A stretch of 64,000 nucleotides of DNA from Legionellaceae bacterium UBA6148 (GTDB lineage: Bacteria > Pseudomonadota > Gammaproteobacteria > Legionellales > Legionellaceae): contig DIUW01000019.1 of NCBI GenBank assembly GCA_002423125.1, forward strand, positions 1 through 64,000, read 5' to 3'. Positions 44,673 to 51,021 of the stretch are shown one piece after another. The position numbers and the translations under genes were made by a program. The stretch's first letter is position 1. Each line of letters starts with the position of its first letter. Below the pieces are notes generated by a model, which was given only the letters and a program-made list of their open reading frames with translations, made no database searches and was not told where the DNA came from.

Positions 44673-44986
44673 AATGCTTTAATGTATTGATTTTTAAATG
44701 TAAAAAAGAGGGTGATTTTCTGCATCACTGCGGAAGAATCGCAGTGACGCAGGCATTTGAGCGCATGGTTAATGTCATTAAATGGGCGCTGTAGCGTTAT
44801 TTTGGAGCGATAATTTTCGCGAAATGAGTATATTGTTTGATGAAAAAAAATGGTACAAATGGGGGGGCGCGATTTTTATTACAAAATCGAATGCCCCATC
44901 GCAGGTTGATGGCGTAGAAACCAGCAATTTCAAAAATTGATGGGATGCATGGATTTATTGTCGAACAATCAGTATAAGGATATTTT
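44673..44986. other. Gap inside the island with a hairpin
   Basis: 314 bases between the divergent integrase and barrel genes. A hairpin with 13-base arms (44720-44732 CTGCATCACTGCG and 44740-44752) and one mismatch is visible; its CACTGCG core recalls the dispersed palindromic repeats. No small gene or RNA gene recognised. Promoters for both sides should lie here. Confidence 0.45.
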
Positions 44987-45778
44987 ATGATTTTGATTAA
45001 ACCAAAGACGTCTTTATTTGCGGCGGCCTTGTTCAGCTTTAGTGCTCAGGTGGCACTTGCAACCAGTCAACCGCCAGCCAATAATAGCTCCTTAGCCTCC
45101 TTTATCAACACACTCCGTACCTCTCCTCTTGTTGCCACACTCAGTATTGGCCCTGTCTGGGAAAATGCGGGCCATCATCAATCGTTCTACTTAACGCCGA
45201 CCATTGAAAAAGCGTATGCCCCCTCTGAATCAGCCCATGCCTTGGTGGATGGCGAGTTGTTTTTGGGCTGGCAGCATACGGTTCGCGAGGATTTACACGC
45301 TCAATTGGGCCTTGCCGTTGCCACCACGGGGAATGCGGACCTTTCAGGGGATATCTGGGATGATGCGAGCTCGGCTTATAATAATTATCGCTACGCTTAT
45401 CAAGTACAGCACACGCATATTGCGGTAAAGGGCAAGCTCTTAAGGGATACGCCATTTTACGCACTGAGGCCTTACCTCAGCGGAAGCTTGGGGCTTGGGT
45501 TCAATCGAGCGCATGATTTTAGTAATACGCCGACGCTCTTTCAAGCCGTTACAACGCCGAATTTTGCCGACAACACCAGCACTTCGTTCACCTATACCTT
45601 AGGAATAGGCGTACAACGGGCACTAAAAGAGCACTGGCAGGCGGGGGTTGGTTATGAGTTTTCGGACTGGGGGAGTAGTCATTTAGGACGGTCACCTGGC
45701 CAAACGTTAAACAAAGGCTTGTCACTGAATCATCTCTACACCAATGGATTATTATTTAATTTAACCTGGACCGCGTAA
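44987..45778 (+). CDS. Small outer-membrane beta-barrel protein
   Basis: 263 residues with a signal peptide (AALFSFSAQVALA cleavage region) and a barrel pattern: GWQHTVREDLHAQLGLAVA, RPYLSGSLGLGFNRA, FTYTLGIGVQ, and a closing strand FNLTWTA. The barrel aligns by eye with the one at 5226-6362 (PYLSGSLGLGFN versus PYLNGGIGAAFN; VGYEFSDWG versus LGYDFQSLG; both end near a LY/VYxN motif). A GGATAT ribosome-binding sequence precedes the ATG. It is ten bases before the gene for the exported lectin-like protein. Confidence 0.8.
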   Translation: MILIKPKTSLFAAALFSFSAQVALATSQPPANNSSLASFINTLRTSPLVATLSIGPVWENAGHHQSFYLTPTIEKAYAPSESAHALVDGELFLGWQHTVREDLHAQLGLAVATTGNADLSGDIWDDASSAYNNYRYAYQVQHTHIAVKGKLLRDTPFYALRPYLSGSLGLGFNRAHDFSNTPTLFQAVTTPNFADNTSTSFTYTLGIGVQRALKEHWQAGVGYEFSDWGSSHLGRSPGQTLNKGLSLNHLYTNGLLFNLTWTA

Positions 45779-45788
45779 GGACATTGCC

Positions 45789-47273
45789 ATGAAAGCAGCA
45801 TCATTTATTATTCGTATTTTAAGCGGCATCCTGGTCTTATGCTTGGCTACTGGGGCTGTGGCAGCGAGGGACCCTCTGTGGACCTTTACCCCACTCACTG
45901 CAACGACATTTTCTGTCCCGTCAAATGATACGGCCATTGTGCAATACACTGTGAAGAATACATCCAGCACCAGAACACGCACGTTGATAATGCAACCGAT
46001 TCAAGGGATTACGCAACTCACAGCGGGGGTTGGTCTTTGTGGCAATCCCTTTGTATTGACCCCAAAAGCATCGTGCACGCTTTCTTTGCAGGTCAATGGG
46101 AGTCAATTAACCCAATCCATTTTAAATGGCCCGATTGTTTCTACGCAAGGCTCACCACTACAATCGTATCGTCCTGCTGCAAGCGATATTCTTCACATCA
46201 CGCAAGCCTCACCGATTGAGAGCGCAACGATTACTGTCAGCGGCTCTCCATTAACGCTAACCACCAACGGACCGACCGGAACATTGACCATTAACAATAC
46301 GTCTTTAACTGTAGCTGCAACGAATATTCAGTCTAATTTCACGGGCACCGTATTGGATGGCTATGTGACTGAAACGGGAAATACGTGCGCGAATGTGGCA
46401 CCACAAACTAGTTGTACATTAACGTATACTCCTGGAAGCACGGTGGTACCTCAAACGAATTTTCCCATACAAGGGACGAATACCAATGCGGTGACTGCCG
46501 CAATTCAGGTTGATTCAGGCATGACGCTGACGAATGTTAACCCTTCTTCCGGCGCTGCTGCTGGGGGCACTGGCGTCACCTTAACCGGTACCGGATTCAC
46601 AGGGGCCACAAGCATTACTTTTGGCGGAGTGGCGGCCACCAGCGTGAACGTTGTGAACTCAACAACAGCGACCGCCGTAACACCAGCTCATGCAACCGGG
46701 GCGGTGGAGGTAGTCATTATAACCCGAAGTGGTAGCGCAATAATGACCAATGGTTATACTTATTCGATCACCGCGGTTGGACAGCCGGCATATGGCGGAA
46801 CGATTGCTTGTCTGAATAGTGGCAATAATTTAATTGCTGCTATCGCGGATAACAGCACCGGCATCGAATGGGGCGGCTTTGGTACATCGACGAGCGCCAC
46901 AAGTCCGACCAATGGCGCCACCAAAACCGCCGCAATCGTGTCTACTCTAGGCGTCGGAGGCACTCCTTATGCGGCGCAACTTTGCGCCAATTATGAAGTC
47001 GACTCACAAGGAAATACCCCTTGCCAGTCCGGAAACACATGCTACAACGACTGGTTTTTGCCGGCAGGAAATAACACAGGCGCTTCGGGCCAATTAAATT
47101 GCCTTTTTGGCAATCGAGGTGCTATTGGTGGTTTCGCCAGCGCCATCTACTGGAGTTCTACCGAGATCAGTGCGATCGACGCGTGGAACCAGAATTTCAG
47201 TGGCGCCGGCCAGCTCGTCGGCAGCAAGGGCCTCTCAGTTCGAGTTAGGTGTGTTCGGGGCTTTATCCCTTAA
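45789..47273 (+). CDS. Exported Ig-like/IPT/DUF1566 protein with a DGR-type variable C-terminus
   Basis: 494 residues. Signal peptide to ~28 (LATGAVAA). An Ig-like domain at ~30-135 ends in PKASCTLSL. A second Ig-like region follows, then an IPT/TIG domain at ~240-325 (VNPSSGAAAGGTGVTLTGTGF). The C-terminal DUF1566-type (C-type lectin-like) domain, ~330-494, contains YNDWFLP, AIYWSSTE and VRVRCVRGF. This fold and this YWSSTE...AWNQNF...VRCVR ending are the hallmark of variable proteins of diversity-generating retroelements (DGRs), e.g. Legionella LdtA. The 3' end is much richer in G/C than the rest of the gene. Likely surface-exposed binding protein; no lipobox is visible. It is paired with the upstream barrel. 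Confidence 0.78.
   Translation: MKAASFIIRILSGILVLCLATGAVAARDPLWTFTPLTATTFSVPSNDTAIVQYTVKNTSSTRTRTLIMQPIQGITQLTAGVGLCGNPFVLTPKASCTLSLQVNGSQLTQSILNGPIVSTQGSPLQSYRPAASDILHITQASPIESATITVSGSPLTLTTNGPTGTLTINNTSLTVAATNIQSNFTGTVLDGYVTETGNTCANVAPQTSCTLTYTPGSTVVPQTNFPIQGTNTNAVTAAIQVDSGMTLTNVNPSSGAAAGGTGVTLTGTGFTGATSITFGGVAATSVNVVNSTTATAVTPAHATGAVEVVIITRSGSAIMTNGYTYSITAVGQPAYGGTIACLNSGNNLIAAIADNSTGIEWGGFGTSTSATSPTNGATKTAAIVSTLGVGGTPYAAQLCANYEVDSQGNTPCQSGNTCYNDWFLPAGNNTGASGQLNCLFGNRGAIGGFASAIYWSSTEISAIDAWNQNFSGAGQLVGSKGLSVRVRCVRGFIP
47139..47237 (+). other. Candidate DGR variable region (VR)
   Basis: Within the last codons of the lectin-like gene, constant codons (TAC TGG, TGG AAC CAG, CAG, AAG) alternate with runs of ATC, AGT, GAC, GGC, GCC, CTC, GTC and AGC. 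Each of these can be made from AAC or AAT by changing adenines only, which is the fingerprint of DGR mutagenic retrohoming against a template rich in AAC. The common template-type peptide would have Asn at these places. No template repeat, Avd or reverse transcriptase is in the window, so the target would be acted on in trans or be a relic. Confidence 0.6.
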
Positions 47274-47419
47274 ACACTTTATCCATTGAAACGCCAGAAA
47301 ATAACGAGTTGACAAGGTGTGATCTAATTTGTTATTTTTTATGGTGCGTATTTTGAGTAAATGCTCGCGTATCCTGCCACAATCACCGGGGCACGTTAAA
47401 CAATTAATGAAAGAGATAT

Positions 47420-47551
47420 ATGAAAAATTGTAGCCAACAAAAAAGTGAATTCTCCTTAGCAGATACTTCTGCAAGGGCTTTGCTTGGCTGTAATTTAGCG
47501 GTTGTCGTCGCCTTCCTAGCCATTCTCATTATCCATCCCTCTTCACCCTAG
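47420..47551 (+). CDS. Possible 43-residue single-span membrane peptide
   Basis: ATG at 47420 with an AGAG six bases upstream, encoding a polar start (MKNCSQQKSEFSL) and one hydrophobic helix (NLAVVVAFLAILII). It sits in the 380-base gap between the lectin-like and carrier genes. Supported only by the ribosome-binding site and composition. The rest of the gap holds nothing I recognise. Confidence 0.35.
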   Translation: MKNCSQQKSEFSLADTSARALLGCNLAVVVAFLAILIIHPSSP

Positions 47552-47652
47552 AGCAGTCAGTTTCGATTATTCGCGCTTCTCTAGGGAGAAGCATTTAGAG
47601 CGGATAATCAGTGAAAATATGATACAACTGACTAACTTTTTTGGAGGGTATT

Positions 47653-48555
47653 ATGGCTCAATCAAAACAAGATCAATCCCCAGCTCATCCTGAACCAATA
47701 GAATCTCGTCGTTCGATGCGAGATAAGCCAACTGTGGCTCAAAGTATGGTAATTGGCAGTGTGGCAGGAGCAATAGAGGTATTTGTTGATCATCCGTTAT
47801 GGTCTATAAAGACACGCTTACAGCGCGGTGAAGCATTTACGTTCAATCCTTCTTTGTTGTATCGCGGAATATTACCCAATGCTGCAAGTATAGCGCCGAT
47901 TACAGCTCTGCAGGTGGGCTTGAATCAAGGTTTTCAGAATGTCTTTTTTAAAGACGCTACGGATCTGTCTAATTCTCAGCGTATTACGAGTTCTTTTGTA
48001 GCGGGTGTAGGGTCATCGGCTGTAAGCTGTCCGACTGAAATGGTTATGACTCATCAAGGGCAATCAGGCGCTGGCTTTTACGCATCAGGAAAGCATTTAG
48101 TCAAACAAAGTGGCTGGCGTTGTTTGTTTACGGGGTTGCCTGCCACTGCAATGCGAGAAGGGGTATATACTTCTTGTTTCTTGGTAGGAATGCCGAGATT
48201 AAAAGCTAAAATACAACCATACTGCACAAATGATTGTGTTGCCTCCTTTGCCGCTGGTATTGGTTCTGGAGTCGGTGCGGCGCTAGCCTCACAAGGAGTG
48301 GATACATTAAAGACAATTCAGCAAACAACTAATTTATCACACTCTGTTGGCTTGAAGGAAGCGACTAAAAAACTATACTCAACAGAAGGGATCTATGGTT
48401 TTTTTAAAGGAGGAATACCTCGTGGAGCGCGAGTAGTATCAGCGATAACGATTATCGGATTCGTGAGCGAAAAAATGGATGGCATGTTTCGGCAATGCAA
48501 TTCAGAGGATGATTTATCCGTAGAAAAAACGGGGAAAACTCCAGCTGGGTTCTAA
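47653..48555 (+). CDS. Mitochondrial carrier family protein, probable host-targeted effector
   Basis: 300 residues from the ATG at 47653, with GGAGG six bases upstream. Three ~95-residue repeats of the eukaryotic mitochondrial carrier family (MCF/SLC25) are visible, each with the Px[D/E]xx[K/R]-type motif. These are HPLWSIKTR (48-53), CPTEMVM (127-132) and SQGVDTLK (the third has Gln-Gly in place of Pro). A typical GIYGFFKGGIPRGAR block occurs near residue 246. Carriers transport metabolites or nucleotides across the inner mitochondrial membrane. Bacteria normally lack them; Legionella LncP is a Dot/Icm-secreted MCF protein. The N-terminal ~28 residues are polar and the C-terminal tail (EDDLSVEKTG) is acidic, as in type IV substrates. 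Host origin by transfer is likely. The substrate is unknown. Confidence 0.85.
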   Translation: MAQSKQDQSPAHPEPIESRRSMRDKPTVAQSMVIGSVAGAIEVFVDHPLWSIKTRLQRGEAFTFNPSLLYRGILPNAASIAPITALQVGLNQGFQNVFFKDATDLSNSQRITSSFVAGVGSSAVSCPTEMVMTHQGQSGAGFYASGKHLVKQSGWRCLFTGLPATAMREGVYTSCFLVGMPRLKAKIQPYCTNDCVASFAAGIGSGVGAALASQGVDTLKTIQQTTNLSHSVGLKEATKKLYSTEGIYGFFKGGIPRGARVVSAITIIGFVSEKMDGMFRQCNSEDDLSVEKTGKTPAGF

Positions 48556-48570
48556 TTTTATAGAAAGCAG

Positions 48571-48676
48571 CTCAGGTACGTCGGTACCCCGCAACATCAA
48601 ATAACGTATTCAAAATCCCCTCATCCGCCCTACGGGCACCTTCTCCCCATGTCTGGGGGGAAGGGAAAATTGAAGT
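48571..48676 (-). repeat. Dispersed ~110-bp repeat, reverse copy
   Basis: Reads on the minus strand as the element at 61019-61130 with only a few differences: same CTTCTCCCC/GGGGAG palindrome, the GTGCCCGTAGGGCGG segment, GGGGATTTTGAATA and GGTACC ends. It begins just after the carrier gene. Confidence 0.75.
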
Positions 48677-48678
48677 AT

Positions 48679-48840
48679 ATACCCATCGGAAATGAAGATA
48701 CTGGATTTGGTCTATCGCTTTTTCCGTCCATTGCCTCTAAAAAGATTTGCAATAGGGCTGGCTATTACGCATCTTTTTAGAGGCAATGGACAAAAAAATC
48801 GAGTCGCCCAAAAACCAGTATCTTCACTTCCAATGGGTAT
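48679..48840. repeat. 162-bp nested inverted repeat
   Basis: Outer arms 48679-48704 and 48815-48840 match at 24 of 26 positions (ATACCCATCGGAAATGAAG...). Inner arms 48727-48746 and 48771-48790 (TCCATTGCCTCTAAAAAGAT and complement) match perfectly. As RNA or single-stranded DNA it would fold into one giant two-tier hairpin. No ORF inside. Confidence 0.7.
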
Positions 48841-48954
48841 CTTTGGAGGTTGGTGCAAAATGTTAAATTAAATTTTGGTATCTTGTCACAATCGCCGGGT
48901 AACATTGTCTTTTTGAAACCGTTGTCAGCCACACGCCTACTTTCGTGCAAAATT

Positions 48955-49266
48955 ATGAAAAATCACTTTGGCCTACCACCTGGAACGATAGCACAAATTA
49001 AATTATGCTTCATATGCTACTCAGATATACAATGGGTAAAAATTTATGGCTCTCGAGCGATGGGAACGTATGAACCAGGAAGCGATATTGATTTAGCATT
49101 TTCTGCACCCGTCGATCACAGTAATTTCGTTGCAAGCTCTCTGGAAGAGCTTGCAACGCCCTATTTATTCGATGTTACTCACTATGAAACAATTCAAAAT
49201 GAACATTTTAAAAGTCATATCGATAGAGTTGGTCAATTTTTATTTTGTCATTACGACCCAGATTGA
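48955..49266 (+). CDS. Minimal nucleotidyltransferase (MNT family), no HEPN partner seen
   Basis: 103 residues from the ATG at 48955. The nucleotidyltransferase motif GSRAMGTYEPGSDIDLAF is intact (GSxAxG and DxD), followed by a LFDVTHYE stretch with the third carboxylate. MNT proteins usually pair with a HEPN protein as an antitoxin-toxin module in which the MNT AMPylates the toxin. I see no HEPN frame up- or downstream, so it is an orphan or relic. No ribosome-binding site is clear. An ATG-less longer frame starts at 48850. Confidence 0.7.
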   Translation: MKNHFGLPPGTIAQIKLCFICYSDIQWVKIYGSRAMGTYEPGSDIDLAFSAPVDHSNFVASSLEELATPYLFDVTHYETIQNEHFKSHIDRVGQFLFCHYDPD

Positions 49267-49387
49267 TGAACCGCAAAATTAATCATCCTCTGAAAAACTA
49301 TGAATAGTCGAATAATGATTTTTTGCAACTTCATCCGTTTTGCAGAACGTTGCAACATGCCTCTTATATATGAAAAAGACAGACATT

Positions 49388-49801
49388 TTATTGAGTCCAG
49401 TCCTCTATTTTTAAACCTTCAACTTGAGTAAACGCACGATCATTCGTAATGAGCACTACTCCCAATGCTAGAGCATGAGCAGCAATCAGCAGATCCAAAT
49501 TACCCAATATTTTACCCTTTTTTTGCATGTTAGCACGAAGCTCTCCATAACAAGCCGCAACCGCACTATCCCAAGGCAAGACATCAACACGAATCAAAAA
49601 CTCATGAACAACTAAGCTTAGTTGTTTCGCACCCGGTTTTTTTGCTAACCCAAATAATAACTCTCCTTCGGTTATCGCTGAAATTCCGAGCTCTGACATA
49701 GGGAGAGCAACAACTTTGTTACGGACACTATTTACTCCCTTGATAAAATGACTAACCATATTAGTATCTAGCATATACCGATTGATGATTCTGTTAGTCA
49801 T
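49388..49801 (-). CDS. vapC: VapC-type PIN-domain toxin
   Basis: PIN-domain endoribonuclease, usually cutting tRNA or rRNA. From the ATG at 49801, 137 residues: YMLDTNMVSHFIKG (first catalytic Asp), ISAITEGELLFGL (Glu), NLDLLIAAHAL and LITNDRAFTQVEGLKIEDW (further acidic residues and C-terminal block). Its start overlaps the antitoxin gene by eight bases, so toxin translation is coupled. Confidence 0.9.
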   Translation of the reverse strand: MTNRIINRYMLDTNMVSHFIKGVNSVRNKVVALPMSELGISAITEGELLFGLAKKPGAKQLSLVVHEFLIRVDVLPWDSAVAACYGELRANMQKKGKILGNLDLLIAAHALALGVVLITNDRAFTQVEGLKIEDWTQ

Positions 49802-50042
49802 TAAATATGTCTCTCTCTTGCGGTAAAGAATCTTCACGTTTAACCATAAAATCGATAGGAATCTCAACCGTTTTTAAAAGCTCAAAAAAATCATCCCATG
49901 TTCCTGGTTTGCGTGACAAAATCACATCTCCTGTCTTTGGATCTTTTCTTATAAAGACTTCATTGCAATTAAAGCGGTAGGCTGCTGGTAAACGCACAGC
50001 TTGGCTACGACCGTTTGTGAAAATTTTGGCAGATTGACTCAT
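49794..50042 (-). CDS. vapB: VapB-type antitoxin
   Basis: 82 residues with an N-terminal AbrB/SpoVT-type DNA-binding domain (AKIFTNGRSQAVRLPAAYRFNCNEVFIRKD) and a C-terminal tail that wraps the toxin (TWDDFFELLKTV, DFMVKRED). It represses its own operon. A putative operator with repeated TATATGATATATA elements lies just upstream. Confidence 0.9.
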   Translation of the reverse strand: MSQSAKIFTNGRSQAVRLPAAYRFNCNEVFIRKDPKTGDVILSRKPGTWDDFFELLKTVEIPIDFMVKREDSLPQERDIFND

Positions 50043-50052
50043 GACAAATCAT

Positions 50053-50103
50053 CCTATATATGATATATATTTAAGTATATACTAAATATGATATATATCA
50101 AGA
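50053..50103 (-). promoter_or_regulatory. vapBC operator/promoter region
   Basis: Two near-identical AT-rich boxes (TATATGATATATAT near 50056 and ATATGATATATATC near 50086) with an intervening AAGTATATACTAAA palindrome, ten bases before the vapB start. Repeated boxes of this kind are the usual binding sites of VapBC complexes. Confidence 0.55.
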
Positions 50104-50140
50104 AATATACCATCGTAAAAAAACGGTTGTTAGTTTACTT

Positions 50141-50198
50141 TTGGAGTCTGGACAAGAATACATGCAAAAAGACGCATGCAGCGTTGTCCAGACTCCAA
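50141..50198. repeat. 58-bp hairpin copy of the eno-region inverted-repeat element
   Basis: TTGGAGTCTGGACAA (50141-50155) and TTGTCCAGACTCCAA (50184-50198) are exact complements. The sequence between equals the left half of the 27197-27443 element joined to its right half (ACATGCAAAAAGACGCATGC). It lies between vapBC and sdhC. Confidence 0.75.
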
Positions 50199-50283
50199 TT
50201 ACTTGGAAAACTTCCTTTTTTAAATAACGTAAACTTTGCGGAAAAAAAACAGAGTGTTATACTTTGAGTTGAAATTTGCATCG

Positions 50284-50289
50284 TATAAT
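50284..50289 (+). promoter_or_regulatory. Probable -10 box for the sdh-suc operon
   Basis: TATAAT fourteen bases before the sdhC ATG, with an ACTTTG about 17 bases upstream as weak -35. If used, the 5' leader would be very short. Confidence is limited by the AT-rich surroundings. Confidence 0.35.
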
Positions 50290-50302
50290 CTAAGGATAAA
50301 AA

Positions 50303-50680
50303 ATGGCGAATGATAAAAGACCGGTTAATCTTGACTTAAGGAGTCTGAAATACCCTCCTATGGCGATTGCCTCAATATTACATCGAATTTCTGGATTGGT
50401 TATGTTTCTGTTGTTACCGATTATGCTGTGTTATCTCGGTACATCATTGCATTCTCAAGAATCATTTGATGAACTACAGGGACATTTAGCAAGCCCATGG
50501 AGCAAGTTGATGTTGTTGGGGTTTGGTGCGGCTTGGGTTTATCATGTGTTGGCAGGTATTCGTCATATGCTGATGGATATTGGGATTGGTGAGAGTTTGG
50601 CCGCTGGTCGTCGAAGTGCGATTGCGGTGATTGGCTTAGCAGTGGTGTTGACACTTTTTCTAGGAATGTGGATATGGTAA
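50303..50680 (+). CDS. sdhC: Succinate dehydrogenase cytochrome b556 subunit SdhC
   Basis: Membrane anchor that binds heme b and ubiquinone in complex II. 125 residues, three membrane helices, with RPVNLDLRSLKYPPMAIASILHRISG (quinone-site Ser/Arg and SILHRISG signature) and HVLAGIRHMLMDIG (heme ligand His). First gene of sdhCDAB-sucABCD; it overlaps sdhD by 13 bases. Confidence 0.94.
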   Translation: MANDKRPVNLDLRSLKYPPMAIASILHRISGLVMFLLLPIMLCYLGTSLHSQESFDELQGHLASPWSKLMLLGFGAAWVYHVLAGIRHMLMDIGIGESLAAGRRSAIAVIGLAVVLTLFLGMWIW

Positions 50681-51021
50681 CCAGTGTAACGAGTTTAACC
50701 GGGAATGGTTTAAAAGATTGGTGGATACAGCGTGCTACGGCGGTTTATTTTTTTGCGTACTCGCTGTTTTTGTTTGGTTTTTTGGTGATGCATCGTTCCT
50801 TGGAATTTAATCAATGGCAGGAATTATTTCATTGTAGCGTGTTTAAAATAGCGACCATTTTGGCGCTGTTTACATTGTGCTTGCATACATGGATCGGTAT
50901 TTGGACCGTGACTACCGATTATCTTAAATGCACAGTGATTCGGTTCTCACTGCAGTTAGCAGTCATGCTATTGCTACTGGGTGAGTTTATTTATGGTTTA
51001 ATGATTGTTTGGGGGCAATAA
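50668..51021 (+). CDS. sdhD: Succinate dehydrogenase membrane anchor SdhD
   Basis: Second complex II anchor. 117 residues, three helices, with GLKDWWIQRATAVYFF at the N-terminus and a FTLCLHTWIGIWTVTTDYLK segment containing the heme-ligand His and the quinone-site Asp-Tyr. It overlaps sdhC and sdhA. Confidence 0.92.
   Translation: MDMVTSVTSLTGNGLKDWWIQRATAVYFFAYSLFLFGFLVMHRSLEFNQWQELFHCSVFKIATILALFTLCLHTWIGIWTVTTDYLKCTVIRFSLQLAVMLLLLGEFIYGLMIVWGQ

Noticed and set aside
45141..45464. 107-residue minus-strand frame inside the barrel gene
   Set aside because: Shadow of a well-supported signal-peptide/barrel gene; composition (many Arg/Pro/His) is that of an antisense frame.
47110..47640. DGR template repeat or reverse transcriptase near the variable region
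   Set aside because: No AAC-rich near-copy of the variable region and no RT frame in the next 3 kb or elsewhere in the window.
43063..50300. Second attachment site (copy of the tRNA-Pro 3' end)
   Set aside because: I looked for the CGTCCCGACCA-type end by eye and found none; a computed search could change this.
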